This document shows positions 27,832-38,452 of a stretch of 64,000 bases of DNA, piece after piece. The stretch is from assembly GCF_019800005.1 (NCBI RefSeq), contig NZ_JABGCL010000015.1, forward strand, positions 116,118-180,117. Reading direction: 5' to 3'. The notes under the pieces are model-generated. The model was not told the origin of the DNA. It made no database searches and saw nothing but the letters and a program-made list of their open reading frames with translations. Position 1 is the first letter of the stretch. Every line of letters starts with the position of its first letter. The DNA comes from Geminicoccus harenae (lineage in GTDB: Bacteria; Pseudomonadota; Alphaproteobacteria; Geminicoccales; Geminicoccaceae). Made by a program: the position numbers and the translations under genes.

Positions 27832-28722
27832 TTGACCGAGCCCGCAGCCACCTCCGCCGGCGCCACCGGCAGCGGCCTTTCGACCGGAGGGTTCCGCCTG
27901 GCCGGCACGTCCCGGCAGACGGTGACGGCCAGCGCGGGCGGCCGCCGCTACGAGCTGCTGCTGGCCGCCCCTCCCGGCCCGCCGCCGGCCGGCGGCTATC
28001 CGCTGTTCCTGGTCCTGGACGCCCATCACCTGTTCGCCACGGCCGTGGAGGCCCTGCGCCGGTCCTGCCACCGGCCGAGTGCTACGGGCGTTTACCCGGC
28101 GGTCATTGCCGGGATCCAACCGCTGCCAGAAATGGGCGACACCGATCCCCGCCGGCGCGACTTTCTGCCAGCCCATGCCGCGCCGTTCCTGGCCTGCCTG
28201 GAGGGGGACGTGCTGCCGGCCATCGCCCGCCACTTCCCGATCGACCCCGACCAGCGCACGCTGTTCGGCCATTCGCTGGCCGGCTGCTTCGTGCTGCACG
28301 CGCTCCAGGCCAGGCCCGACCTGTTCACGCGCTGGATCGCGGCCAGCCCGTCGATCTGGGCGGACCCCGAGCGGCTGGAAGGGGGCTTCGCGGCGCTGGC
28401 GGCGTTCGCGGCGGCGCCGCCCTGCGAGCTGCGGGTCATGGTCGCGGTGGGCGGCTGGGAACAGGGCCTGGCGCCATGGCAGGCGGCGGAGGCGGATGCC
28501 CCCGCCATGGCCAGCCGGCGTGCCGAGCGCGGCATGGTCGACCGGGCCTGGGCGTTCGCCCAGCGCCTGGACGCCCTGGCCAGCCCGTCGTTCCGGGTGC
28601 GCTACGAGGAATTGGCCCATGAGGACCATGCCTCGGTGGTGCCGATCGCCCTCGCCCACGGGCTGCGCTTCGCGCTGGCCCCGGCCCGGCTCCTGGACAA
28701 CTGGCCGCGGCCGGCCGCCTGA
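27832..28722 (+). CDS. siderophore esterase of the IroE/Fes type (alpha/beta hydrolase)
   Basis: Alpha/beta hydrolase of about 296 residues in the putative-esterase family used to hydrolyse trilactone siderophores for iron release. It has YPLFLVLDAHHLFA near the N-terminal strand, the nucleophile elbow FGHSLAG in the middle, AASPSIWAD after it, and a C-terminal LAHEDHASVVP that supplies the catalytic His. There is no obvious signal peptide, so it is probably cytoplasmic. TTG 27832 has a GGGAA upstream; ATG 27781 lies inside the AT-rich promoter segment and looks less likely. It is divergent from the siderophore biosynthesis operon. Confidence 0.82.
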   Translation: MTEPAATSAGATGSGLSTGGFRLAGTSRQTVTASAGGRRYELLLAAPPGPPPAGGYPLFLVLDAHHLFATAVEALRRSCHRPSATGVYPAVIAGIQPLPEMGDTDPRRRDFLPAHAAPFLACLEGDVLPAIARHFPIDPDQRTLFGHSLAGCFVLHALQARPDLFTRWIAASPSIWADPERLEGGFAALAAFAAAPPCELRVMVAVGGWEQGLAPWQAAEADAPAMASRRAERGMVDRAWAFAQRLDALASPSFRVRYEELAHEDHASVVPIALAHGLRFALAPARLLDNWPRPAA

Positions 28723-28741
28723 GCAGCCGGCGAGGATTCCC

Positions 28742-30142
28742 TCAGGCCGCGTGGGGCAGTTCGCCCTTGGCCTTGGCGACCTCGTCCAGCTTGTGGACGA
28801 ACGCGTCGTACCAGGTGCGCGCCGTCCAGGTCTGGAGCGGCTCCAGGCAGCGCCGCCAGCGCTCGATCCGCTCGTCCTTGGGCATCCCCAGCGCATCGCG
28901 CATCGCCAGCGCGGTCTGCTCGATGTCCAGCGGGTTCACGAGCAGGGCGCCGTCGCCCAGTTCCTCCACCGCACCGGCAAAGCGCGACAGCACCAGCACA
29001 CCCGGATCGTCCGGGTCCTGGGCCGCGACATATTCCTTGGCCACCAGGTTCATGCCGTCGCGCAAGGGCGTCACCAGGCCCACCTGGGCGACCCGGAGGA
29101 AGCCCGCCAGCACCTTGCGCGGCACCGGCTGGTTCACGTAGCGGATCGGGTTCCAGTCGGGCGAGGCGAACCGGCCGGCGATGCGCCCGGTGGCGCGCTC
29201 CAGGTCGGAGCGCAGGGCGCGGTACTGGGCCAGCTCGCCCCGGCTGACCGGGGCGATCTGCAGCATGACCACCTCGTGCAGCCACTCCTCGTAATGGGCC
29301 AGGAGATGCTCGTAGGCGGCAAAGCGCAGCGGCAGGCCCTTGGTGTAGTCCAGGCGCTCGACACCCAGCATCAGGGTCCGGCCGCCTAAGGACTCCTCGA
29401 GGTTGCGCACCTCCGCGGTCTGGTACGAGGCGGCCGCCTCCTTGGCGAAGCCCGCCGTATCGATCGCCGCCCGGTAGACCCCGGTCGCGATCCGGTGGCC
29501 TTCGTGGATCAGCGTGTCGCCGTCGCGCTCGGCCCCGCACCAGCGCTCCAGGAAGTCGAGCAGGTCGTGGTGCGAGCGGTCGGTCTGCACCCCGATCAGG
29601 TCATAGTCCAGGAGGCTCCGGCCGAGCTCGGCATGGGCCGGCAGCACCTCGACGATGTCGCCCGAGGGGAACGGCACGTGGAGGTAGAAGCCGATCACGC
29701 CCTTGAAGCCCAGCTTGCGCAGTTCCTCACCCAGCGGGATGAGCTGGTAGTCGTGGACCCAGACATGGTCGTCGGGCTTGAGCAGGGTGAAGAGCTCGGC
29801 GGCGAACTGCGCGTTGACCTTGCGGTACGCCCGGTAGTGCTCGGCCTTCCAGTCGACCAGGCCCAGCCGGTAGTGGAACAGGGGCCAGAGCGAGCCGTTG
29901 GCGAAGCCGTAATAGAAGCCACGGTAGTCGGCCTGGTTCAGGTCGAGCAGCGCATAGCTCATCCGGCCGCGGGTGGTTACCTTGGCAGGCCCGGGCTTGT
30001 CGGCGAACTCGCCGCTCCAGCCGAACCAAAGCCCGTCGGCCTTGCGCAGCCCATCGCGCAGGACCACCGTCAGTCCACCGGCCTCGACGCGCCTGCCCGA
30101 CGGCACGCTGACGCGGTTGGAGACGATCACGAGTCGCGCCAA
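28742..30142 (-). CDS. otsA: alpha,alpha-trehalose-phosphate synthase
   Basis: GT20 enzyme making trehalose 6-phosphate from UDP- (or other NDP-) glucose and glucose 6-phosphate, an osmoprotectant pathway. The 466-residue protein has RLVIVSNRV at the N-terminus, LFHYRLGLVDW, VWVHDYQLIPLG, HVPFPSGDIVEVLP, GVERLDYTKGLPLR and PLRDGMNLVAKEYVA, all hallmarks of OtsA. It is the last gene of the otsB-GH15-otsA operon; its start lies 16 nt inside the end of the GH15 gene. Confidence 0.96.
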   Translation of the reverse strand: MARLVIVSNRVSVPSGRRVEAGGLTVVLRDGLRKADGLWFGWSGEFADKPGPAKVTTRGRMSYALLDLNQADYRGFYYGFANGSLWPLFHYRLGLVDWKAEHYRAYRKVNAQFAAELFTLLKPDDHVWVHDYQLIPLGEELRKLGFKGVIGFYLHVPFPSGDIVEVLPAHAELGRSLLDYDLIGVQTDRSHHDLLDFLERWCGAERDGDTLIHEGHRIATGVYRAAIDTAGFAKEAAASYQTAEVRNLEESLGGRTLMLGVERLDYTKGLPLRFAAYEHLLAHYEEWLHEVVMLQIAPVSRGELAQYRALRSDLERATGRIAGRFASPDWNPIRYVNQPVPRKVLAGFLRVAQVGLVTPLRDGMNLVAKEYVAAQDPDDPGVLVLSRFAGAVEELGDGALLVNPLDIEQTALAMRDALGMPKDERIERWRRCLEPLQTWTARTWYDAFVHKLDEVAKAKGELPHAA

Positions 30143-31911
30143 AACGCTTCCTCCCAGGTCTTTGACAGGCGCATGCCGGAAATGATCAGCCCCACCATCG
30201 AGTAGCTCTGCGGGATGTTCCCCCAGAGCTCCTTGGTCAGCGGGTTCACGTCCTCGGACAAGAGCCCCAGCGAATTACGGCAGGAGATCAGTTCCTCGTA
30301 GATGGCGCGCGCCTCGTCCTTTCGGCCGATCGCCGCCAGCGCATCGAGGAACCAGAACGTACAAACGGTAAAGGCGTTCTCCGGTTCGCCGAAATCGTCC
30401 GGCGCCTTGTAGCGGAACACATGGTTGCCCCGGCGCAGCTCCCGCTCAATCGCCGCCACCGTGTTGACGAAGCGCGGGTCGTCGGCGGCCAGGAAGCCCA
30501 CCTCGTGCATGAGCAGCAGGGCCGCATCCAGGTCCGTGCCGCCGAAGCTCTCGACGAAGGTGCGCCGTTCCGCGTCCCACGCCTCCTCCAGGATCGCCCG
30601 GCGGATCCGGGCGGCATGGGCGCGCCAGTAGTCGCCCCGCTCCGGCAGCGCCAGCACGCCCGCGATCTTGGCGAGCCGGGCGCAGGCCACCCAGCACATC
30701 AGGGCGGAATGGGTATGGACCCGCTCGCGGCCGCGATATTCCCAGATGCCGGCATCCGGCTCCAGCGCCAGCCGCGCCGCCTGCTCGCCCAGCCGCTCCA
30801 GGAGCTGGAACAGCTCCAGGTCGCCCTGCACCGGCAGGCGGCGGTCGTAGAACATCTGGGCGGCCGCCATCACCACGCTGCCATAGACGTCGTGCTGGCG
30901 CTGGAACCAGGCGGCGTTGCCGACCCGGACGGGGCCCATGCCGCGATAGCCCTCCAGCGCCGGCGCCTCGGTCTCGTCCGGCGTGGTGCCCGGCAGGATC
31001 GGGTAGAGCGGCAGGAGCGTGCCGTCCTCGGACAGGGTCACCAGCGTGGTGATGTAGCGCAGATAGTCCTCCATGGTCCGGGTAGCGCCCAGCCGGTTGA
31101 GCGCGTGGACCGTGAAGTAGGTGTCGCGCAGCCAGCAGAACCGGTAGTCCCAGTTGCGCCCGGAATCGGGCGCTTCCGGGATGGAGGTGGTCAGTGCCGC
31201 GACCACGCCGCCGGTTTCCTCGAAGGCGCACAGCTTCAGCGTGATCGCCGCGCGCAGCACCACGTCCTGGTACTCGAACGGCACCGACAGGTAGCGCGAC
31301 CATTCCTGCCAGTAGAACAGCGTCTCCTCGTAGAGCTCGCGGAACACCTGGGCCGGCGATTCCATGACCGAGGTGTCGCCGCTCAGGATCATGTGGATCG
31401 GGGCGTGGACCACGATCGGCAGTTCCTCGGCGATGGAGGCCACCGACATGTCGGTGGTCAGCCGGATCGCCTGGTCGCCGGAGATCAGGCGCAGGCTGTT
31501 GCTGAGCGCCACGGTCTGCATCGGCTCGGCACCGTAGCGGCTGCTCGGCCGCAGCCGCACCGTGCAGGGGAACCGGCCCTGCACCGGCTCGATCCGGCGC
31601 AGGAGCGTGGCCGGGCGGAACATCCGGCCGAAGCGGCGGCAGCGCGGGGCCAGGTCGGTGATCCGGATCACCGCCCCGGTCTCGTCCTCGAGCTCGGTCT
31701 CCAGGATCGCGGTATTGCCGACATAGCGCCGGCGCGCGGTGGCAGGCCGGGTCGACTCGACCGACCAGAAGCCGCCTTCCCCGCCCAGCAGCGCGTGGAA
31801 GATCGGGTCGCCGTCCAGCCTGGGCCAGCAGGTCCAGACATGGCGGCCCTGCTCGTCGATCAGGGACGCGATCGTGCCGTTGCCGATCACCCCCAGGTCG
31901 AGCCCGCTCAC
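30127..31911 (-). CDS. glycoside hydrolase family 15 protein (glucoamylase/trehalase-like)
   Basis: A 594-residue GH15 protein. The N-terminal beta-sandwich begins LDLGVIGNGTIASLID, and the catalytic (alpha/alpha)6 barrel contains RNWDYRFCWLRDTYFT, the GH15 signature. Further conserved segments are GNAAWFQRQHDVYG and ENAFTVCTFWFLDALA. Family members hydrolyse terminal alpha-glucosidic bonds, and some actinobacterial and archaeal ones are trehalases. Placement between otsB and otsA makes a trehalose or glucan role likely, but substrate is not decided by sequence. The GTG at 31911 overlaps the otsB stop (GTGA), and its 3' end overlaps otsA. Confidence 0.9.
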   Translation of the reverse strand: MSGLDLGVIGNGTIASLIDEQGRHVWTCWPRLDGDPIFHALLGGEGGFWSVESTRPATARRRYVGNTAILETELEDETGAVIRITDLAPRCRRFGRMFRPATLLRRIEPVQGRFPCTVRLRPSSRYGAEPMQTVALSNSLRLISGDQAIRLTTDMSVASIAEELPIVVHAPIHMILSGDTSVMESPAQVFRELYEETLFYWQEWSRYLSVPFEYQDVVLRAAITLKLCAFEETGGVVAALTTSIPEAPDSGRNWDYRFCWLRDTYFTVHALNRLGATRTMEDYLRYITTLVTLSEDGTLLPLYPILPGTTPDETEAPALEGYRGMGPVRVGNAAWFQRQHDVYGSVVMAAAQMFYDRRLPVQGDLELFQLLERLGEQAARLALEPDAGIWEYRGRERVHTHSALMCWVACARLAKIAGVLALPERGDYWRAHAARIRRAILEEAWDAERRTFVESFGGTDLDAALLLMHEVGFLAADDPRFVNTVAAIERELRRGNHVFRYKAPDDFGEPENAFTVCTFWFLDALAAIGRKDEARAIYEELISCRNSLGLLSEDVNPLTKELWGNIPQSYSMVGLIISGMRLSKTWEEAFWRDS

Positions 31912-32672
31912 GGGCGGTTGCCCCCGTCCGGCCCGCCGGCCTGCAGGAGGCCGGCCAGCCAGTTCCGGACGTCGTGCGGGCGGCGCAGGGGCCCGGCCGG
32001 CCCCACCAGCAGGCCGTAGCCGCCGCTGCGCTGCACCGTGTCGATCGCATCCAGATCGGTCGTGTCGTCGCCGATGAAGACCTGGGTGCGGCCGGAAAAG
32101 GGCGGCTGCTCGGCCAGGGTCGCCACCGCCGCCCCCTTGTGGACGCCCTTGCGGCGGAACTCGAACACCGCCTTGCCGTGCAGCACCTCGTAGTCCGGGA
32201 AGCCCGCCACGATCTGCTCCACCGCCTGCCCGATCTCGCCCTCCAGCTCCGGCCGGGCACGCACATGCAGCGCCACTGCCCCGCCCTTGTCCTCGACCAG
32301 CATGCCGGGATGGCGCAGGGCCAGGGCCACCGCCAGGTCGCGCAGCCGCTCCGGCACGGTGCTGATCCGGCCGGTGATGCCGTCCGCCGTGATCCGCCAT
32401 TCGGCACCATGCTGGCCCGCCACCGGCAGGCGCAGCGGCTGGAACAGCCGGTCCAGGTCGGCCACCGTCCGCCCGCTCACCAGCGCCACCGCGCCGCCGG
32501 CCCCGGCGAACAGCCCGGCCAGCACCGCCTTGAGCTCGTCGCTCACCACCACCGCGTCGGGCGTGGGGGCGATGTCGAGCAGGGTGCCGTCCACATCGAG
32601 GAACAGTGCCATCTGGCTGAGCGGGATGGTCGGCAGGTTCGCCGCTGGCTGGATCAAGTTCGTCGTCCGCAC
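31908..32672 (-). CDS. otsB: trehalose-6-phosphate phosphatase
   Basis: HAD-superfamily phosphatase of 254 residues that removes phosphate from trehalose 6-phosphate. Motif I is FLDVDGTLLDI (nucleophile Asp), motif II is LVSGRT, the KGVHKG Lys lies in motif III, and motif IV is FIGDDTTDLDA. It is the first gene of the operon; the stop overlaps the GH15 start by 4 nt. Confidence 0.95.
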   Translation of the reverse strand: MRTTNLIQPAANLPTIPLSQMALFLDVDGTLLDIAPTPDAVVVSDELKAVLAGLFAGAGGAVALVSGRTVADLDRLFQPLRLPVAGQHGAEWRITADGITGRISTVPERLRDLAVALALRHPGMLVEDKGGAVALHVRARPELEGEIGQAVEQIVAGFPDYEVLHGKAVFEFRRKGVHKGAAVATLAEQPPFSGRTQVFIGDDTTDLDAIDTVQRSGGYGLLVGPAGPLRRPHDVRNWLAGLLQAGGPDGGNRP

Positions 32673-32805
32673 GTGCTCTGGTCGCTTCCGGAAAGGCCCG
32701 GCCCACCGCCATGCCTTTGGCCCTTAGGGAAACCCGACCGGCGCGCGAGGACAACCCCTGCCGTGCCTTGCAGTTCCGGCCCGGCCGGCTCAACCCTCCT
32801 TCCGT

Positions 32806-33492
32806 TCAGTCCTCTTCATCGTGGTAGCGCTGCTCCGCCCAGGGATCGCCGCGGTCATGATAGCCGCGCTCCTCCCAGAAGCCGCGCCGGTCCTCGGCCA
32901 CGAACTCGATCCGCCGCAGCCACTTGGCACTCTTCCAGAAGTAGAGATGCGGCACGACCAGCCGGACCGGCCCGCCATGCTCGACCGGCAGGGGCTCGCC
33001 TTCCCAGCGATGCGCCAGCAGCGCGTCGGGCGAGGCGAAGTCGGCGAGCGGCAGGTTGGTCGTGTAGTCGTCGTAGCTGTACAGCACGACGAAGCGCGCC
33101 TCGGGCCTGGGCCTGGCCTGGGCCAGGATCACGCTGGTCGCGACCCCTTCCCAGTGATTGTCGTAGCGCGACCAGGTGGTGACGCAGTGGATGTCCGAGA
33201 CGGAGCGGGTCTGCGGCTGGGCCAGCATCGCCTGCCAGTCCCAGGTGAAGCTCTCCTCGACGAGGCCGAACACCCGGAGCTGCCAGCGCTCGGGCGCCAC
33301 CTTCGGCCGGGTGCCCAAATCCAGGATCGGCCAGTTGGTGACGACATGCTGGCCGGGCGGCAGGCGCTCGCCGGCAGGACGGGTCTCGCCGGTCAGGAAC
33401 CGGCCGCTCTCGGCCCAGCCCTGCTTGATCTCGGCAAGGCGGCCGCGGACCTTCGGTGCCGCGGCCTGCCCGTCGTCGCTCTGGTCGGTCAT
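32806..33492 (-). CDS. sulfite oxidase-like molybdopterin-dependent oxidoreductase
   Basis: A 228-residue protein consisting of the oxidoreductase molybdopterin-binding domain (SUOX fold). The molybdenum-ligand Cys is in [19 protein letters not shown] (about residue 103). [23 protein letters not shown] follows, the usual cofactor-enclosing segment. There is no signal peptide and no heme domain, so it resembles the cytoplasmic YuiH-type branch rather than MsrP or true sulfite oxidase. Its start overlaps the stop of the upstream flavoprotein gene (ATGA). Confidence 0.88.
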   Translation of the reverse strand: MTDQSDDGQAAAPKVRGRLAEIKQGWAESGRFLTGETRPAGERLPPGQHVVTNWPILDLGTRPKVAPERWQLRVFGLVEESFTWDWQAMLAQPQTRSVSDIHCVTTWSRYDNHWEGVATSVILAQARPRPEARFVVLYSYDDYTTNLPLADFASPDALLAHRWEGEPLPVEHGGPVRLVVPHLYFWKSAKWLRRIEFVAEDRRGFWEERGYHDRGDPWAEQRYHDEED

Positions 33493-34535
33493 GAGCCGGT
33501 CCCGTTCAGCCTGGCGGCGATGTCGGCGAGCAGGGTGAAGGAGGCCTTGCGCGCCGCGTGGTCGTAGAGGGGTGCGGCCACCATCACCTCGTCGGCGCGG
33601 GTGCGCTCCAGGAAGGCCTTGAGGCCATCCTCCACCGTGCCGGGCGCGCCCACGAACGAGCAGGCCAGCATGTGCTGGGCCCGCGCCTTCTCGTGCGGCG
33701 TCCAGTAGGCATCCATGTCGTCGACCGGCGGGCGCAGCCGGCCGGGGTCGCCGCGCTGCAGATGGGCGAACTGCTGCTGGATCGAGGTGAACAGATAGCG
33801 GGCCCGCTCGTCGGTCTCGGCCACCACCACATTCGCCGCGACCATGGCGTAAGGCTCGGCCAGTTGTGCGGAGGGCTCGAAGCGCGCCCGGTAGATCTCC
33901 AGCGCCTGCATCAGCGCATCCGGGGCGAAATGCGAGGCGAAGGCGAACGGCAGGCCCAGCGCTGCGGCGAGCTGGGCGCCGAACAGGCTGGAGCCCAGGA
34001 TCCACAACGGCACCTCCGTGCCCACGCCCGGCACCGCCCGCAGCGCTTGGCCGGGGCGCTCGGGTGCCAGCAGGGCCTGCAGCTCGACCACGTCCTGCGG
34101 GAAGCGGTCGGCACTGTCCGGCGAGCGGCGCATCGCCTGGAAGGTGCGCATGTCCGAGCCGGGGGCGCGGCCCAGGCCCAGGTCGATCCGGCCGGGGAAC
34201 AGGGTGGCGAGCGTGCCGAACTGCTCGGCGATCACGAGCGGCGAGTGGTTGGGCAGCATCACGCCGCCGGACCCCACCCGGATCGTGCTGGTACCCGCCG
34301 CGACATGGCCGATCACCACCGAGGTCGCGGCACTGGCGATTCCGATCATGTTGTGGTGCTCGGCCAGCCAGAAGCGGCGGTAGCCGAGTTGTTCGACATG
34401 GCGGGCGAGGTCGAGCGTGTTGCGGAACGCATCGGCGGCGGTCGACCCTTCCACGATGTGGGCGAGGTCGAGCACGGAGAAGGCTGGCACCGGTCGGGCA
34501 CTCCGGGAAACGTTCGTCCTGATATGTAGATGCAC
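33489..34535 (-). CDS. LLM-class flavin-dependent oxidoreductase
   Basis: A 348-residue bacterial-luciferase-like TIM-barrel flavoprotein of the YhbW type. Typical segments are [51 protein letters not shown] and [15 protein letters not shown]. It would bind FMN or F420-like cofactor and use a separate reductase. It is coupled to the molybdopterin oxidoreductase by a 4-nt overlap, suggesting joint expression. Substrate unknown. Confidence 0.9.
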   Translation of the reverse strand: MHLHIRTNVSRSARPVPAFSVLDLAHIVEGSTAADAFRNTLDLARHVEQLGYRRFWLAEHHNMIGIASAATSVVIGHVAAGTSTIRVGSGGVMLPNHSPLVIAEQFGTLATLFPGRIDLGLGRAPGSDMRTFQAMRRSPDSADRFPQDVVELQALLAPERPGQALRAVPGVGTEVPLWILGSSLFGAQLAAALGLPFAFASHFAPDALMQALEIYRARFEPSAQLAEPYAMVAANVVVAETDERARYLFTSIQQQFAHLQRGDPGRLRPPVDDMDAYWTPHEKARAQHMLACSFVGAPGTVEDGLKAFLERTRADEVMVAAPLYDHAARKASFTLLADIAARLNGTGS

Positions 34536-34650
34536 CCCCGCCCTGCCAACCGCAGGGGCGCCCCAGGAGTGGCCGGCGCCGATGGTGCGCAGGCCGGCGG
34601 GTCATGCTATCTGCGCGGCCGCAGCAAGGCAGGGAACCCTACGGGTGGGC

Positions 34651-35085
34651 ATGGCGACGATCGCGTTCGGCGCGGATCATGGCGGCTTCGAGCTGAAGGC
34701 GCTGCTCCTGGCAGCGGCGGAGAAGCTGGGCCATCCGACGCTCGATCTGGGCACGCACGGGCCGGCCGCGGTCGACTATCCGGACGTCGCCCGGGCAGTC
34801 TGCGCCGCGATCGGCGAGGGCCGGGCGGCGTGCGGCGTGCTGGTCTGCGGCACCGGGGTCGGCATCTCGATGGCTGCCAACCGCTTTCGCCACATCCGCT
34901 GCGCCCTGGCCCATGACGCTACCACCGCACGGCTGACCCGGCTGCACAACGACGCCAACGTGCTGGCCCTGGGCGCCCGGGTGATCGGACCCCAGGTAGC
35001 ACTGGACTGCCTGGAAGCCTGGCTCGCCACGCCGTTCGAGGGCGGCCGCCACGCCGCCCGCGTCGCCAAGTTGTCCGACCTCTAG
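34651..35085 (+). CDS. rpiB: ribose-5-phosphate isomerase B
   Basis: Interconverts ribose 5-phosphate and ribulose 5-phosphate (pentose phosphate pathway); 144 residues of the RpiB/LacAB fold. It has IAFGADHGGFELK at the N-terminus, the catalytic Cys in GVLVCGTGVGISMAANR, and NDANVLALGARVIG near the end. ATG 34651 gives the usual length; a GTG two codons upstream is also possible. It is followed 24 nt later by glyA, a conserved pair in alphaproteobacteria. Confidence 0.95.
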   Translation: MATIAFGADHGGFELKALLLAAAEKLGHPTLDLGTHGPAAVDYPDVARAVCAAIGEGRAACGVLVCGTGVGISMAANRFRHIRCALAHDATTARLTRLHNDANVLALGARVIGPQVALDCLEAWLATPFEGGRHAARVAKLSDL

Positions 35086-35109
35086 CCCGCCCGATCCGGA
35101 AGAGAACCC

Positions 35110-36414
<1,305 letters not shown>

Positions 36415-36492
36415 GTGGCAGCCGTGCCGGCGCAGGCTATCGTCACCACGACAGCATGCGCCGGCATGAGCCCAGGCGAATGGAGGCGATGA

Positions 36493-36833
36493 ATGGTTGC
36501 AGCGGCCGATGTCGTCACGGAGGCGATCGAGCGGTTGCGTTCGTTGCCGCGCCCACAGGCCGAGGCCGCCGCCATGCTCCTGCCAGAGATCGAGGGCGAG
36601 GCGGCCTGGGACGAGCTGTTCGCCGGACCCCAGGATGAGCTTGCCGCCCTTGCGGACGAGGCGCTCGCGGAAGCGACAGCCTGCAGGTCAAGCAGATCCA
36701 CGCGACCCGGCAGATCTATTCTGTCCGGATCGGTCTCGGTCATCGCGCGGTCGGCGTGATGTCGGAGGGTGCCATCATCTGGTTCTGGGCCGGTTCCCAT
36801 CGGGACTATGAGCGCCTCATTCGGGGACTCTGA
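36493..36833 (+). pseudogene. collapsed type II toxin-antitoxin locus (antitoxin head fused out of frame to RelE/ParE-like toxin tail)
   Basis: The first 60 residues from GTG/ATG-like 36493 look like a small antitoxin (VTEAIERLRSLPRPQAEAAAML, then WDELFAGPQDELAALADEAL). About 36679-36833, in a different frame, encodes a RelE/ParE-superfamily toxin C-terminus: SLQVKQIHATRQIYSVRIG, HRAVGVMSEGAIIWFWAGSH and DYERLIRGL, then TGA. The antitoxin C-terminus and the toxin N-terminus are missing, consistent with one internal deletion that joined them out of frame. It ends 6 nt before nrdR. Confidence 0.65.
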
Positions 36834-36839
36834 TCGACC

Positions 36840-37298
36840 ATGCGCTGCCCGTTCTGCGGCTACGAGGACACCTCGGTAAAGGACAGCCGGCCGATCGAGG
36901 ATGGCGCCGCGATCCGCCGGCGCCGCTCCTGCCCCGGCTGCGGCGGCCGGTTCTCCACGATCGAGCGGGTGCAGATCCGCGAGCTGACCGTGGTGAAGAA
37001 GGACGGGCGGCGGGTCGGCTTCGACCGGGAGAAGCTCGCCCGCTCGATCCGGATCGCGACCCGCAAGCGCGGCATCGAGGAGGAACAGATCGACCGGATC
37101 GTGGCCGGGATCATCCGCCAGCTCGAGGCGTCGGGCGAGAGCGAGATCCCCTCGACCCGGCTGGGCGAGCTGGCCATGGAGAGCCTGGCCGACCTGGACC
37201 CGGTCGCCTATGTGCGCTTCGCCTCGGTTTATCGCGACTTCGCCGGCCCGGAGGACTTCCAGACCTTCATCGGCCAGCTGAACCGCCGCCCGGACTGA
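36840..37298 (+). CDS. nrdR: transcriptional repressor NrdR
   Basis: ATP/dATP-sensing repressor of ribonucleotide reductase genes, 152 residues. The N-terminal zinc ribbon reads [17 protein letters not shown] followed by [12 protein letters not shown]; the ATP-cone follows with [20 protein letters not shown]. It lies upstream of ribD with a 4-nt gap, the standard alphaproteobacterial nrdR-rib arrangement. Confidence 0.97.
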   Translation: MRCPFCGYEDTSVKDSRPIEDGAAIRRRRSCPGCGGRFSTIERVQIRELTVVKKDGRRVGFDREKLARSIRIATRKRGIEEEQIDRIVAGIIRQLEASGESEIPSTRLGELAMESLADLDPVAYVRFASVYRDFAGPEDFQTFIGQLNRRPD

Positions 37299-37302
37299 AC
37301 AC

Positions 37303-38442
37303 TTGTCGGCCGACCCGGAACTCGACCGGCGCTGCCCGGAACGCGATCAGCGCTGGATGCGCATGGCGATCGACCTCGCCGCATTGGGCCTGGGCGCCAC
37401 CTGGCCCAACCCGTCGGTCGGCTGCGTGATCGTCCAGGGCCACGTGGTGCTGGGCCGCGCGGTGACCGGCAGCGGCGGGCGGCCCCATGCCGAGACCGAG
37501 GCGCTGCGCCAGGCCGGCCCGGCCGCCCGTGGTGCCACCGCCTATGTCAGCCTGGAGCCCTGTGCCCATGTCGGCCGCACGCCCCCTTGTGCCGACGCGC
37601 TGATCGCCGCCGGCGTGAGGCGGGTGGTGGTGGCCTGCGGCGACCCGGACCCGCGCGTGTCGGGGCGCGGCGTGCGCCGCCTGCGCCAGGCCGGGATCGA
37701 GGTCACCGAGGGCGTGCTGGCGGCGGAGGCCGAGCGCGACCATGCCGGCTTCTTCGCCCGGGTCCGGCGCGGCCGGCCGCTGGTCTCGCTCAAGCTCGCG
37801 ACCTCGCTGGACGGCCGGATCGCGACCGCCACCGGCGAGAGCCAGTGGATCACCGGGCCAGAGGCCCGCGCCTATGGCCATCATCTGCGCGCCACCCACG
37901 ACGCGATCATGGTCGGCAGCGGCACGGGTCTGGCCGACGATCCGGCGCTGACCTGCCGGCTGCCGGGCCTTGCCGACCGCTCGCCGGTGCGGGTGGTGCT
38001 GGATGCCCGGCTGCGCATCGCTGAGGATGCCACCCTGGTCCGCACCGCCTGGCAGACGCCCACTTGGCTGTTCACCGCCCCGGACCACGACCGGGCCAAG
38101 GCGCGGGCGCTCATCGACCAGGGCGTGCGCATCGAGCAGGTGCCGGCGGCTTCCACGGGCGGCGTCGCCCTGGTCACTGTCTTGGCGCGGCTTGCCGAGC
38201 GCGGTATCACCCGCCTGCTCGTCGAGGGAGGTGCCGTGCTTGCGGCCAGCCTGATGCGTGAGCATCTGGTGGATCGGCTGCACCTGCTGCGCGCCCCGCT
38301 CCTGATCGGTGGCGACGGCGTGGCGGGCTTGGCTCCGTTCGGCGTGCGCCGGCTGGCCGATGCCCGCCGCTGGCGGATCATGGCGGAGCGCACCCTGGAC
38401 GGCGACCGTCTGGTGGAGCTGGATTCACTGGGCAATCTTTGA
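37303..38442 (+). CDS. ribD: bifunctional riboflavin deaminase/reductase RibD
   Basis: Catalyses deamination and side-chain reduction of the pyrimidine intermediate in riboflavin synthesis. The 379-residue protein has an N-terminal cytidine-deaminase-like domain (HAETEAL and the zinc motif EPCAHVGRTPPCADAL, about 70-100) and a C-terminal reductase domain (LKLATSLDGRIAT, MVGSGTGLADDPALT, LLVEGGAVLAASLM). TTG 37303 follows the nrdR stop by 4 nt; an ATG slightly downstream at MRMAID is the alternative. Confidence 0.94.
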   Translation: MSADPELDRRCPERDQRWMRMAIDLAALGLGATWPNPSVGCVIVQGHVVLGRAVTGSGGRPHAETEALRQAGPAARGATAYVSLEPCAHVGRTPPCADALIAAGVRRVVVACGDPDPRVSGRGVRRLRQAGIEVTEGVLAAEAERDHAGFFARVRRGRPLVSLKLATSLDGRIATATGESQWITGPEARAYGHHLRATHDAIMVGSGTGLADDPALTCRLPGLADRSPVRVVLDARLRIAEDATLVRTAWQTPTWLFTAPDHDRAKARALIDQGVRIEQVPAASTGGVALVTVLARLAERGITRLLVEGGAVLAASLMREHLVDRLHLLRAPLLIGGDGVAGLAPFGVRRLADARRWRIMAERTLDGDRLVELDSLGNL

Positions 38443-38452
38443 GGACCTGTCG

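Noticed and set aside
35086..35109. Glycine riboswitch before glyA, and FMN or TPP riboswitches before ribD or thiL
   Set aside because: The gaps are 24, 4 and 20 nt, too short for these RNAs, and no conserved core was seen.
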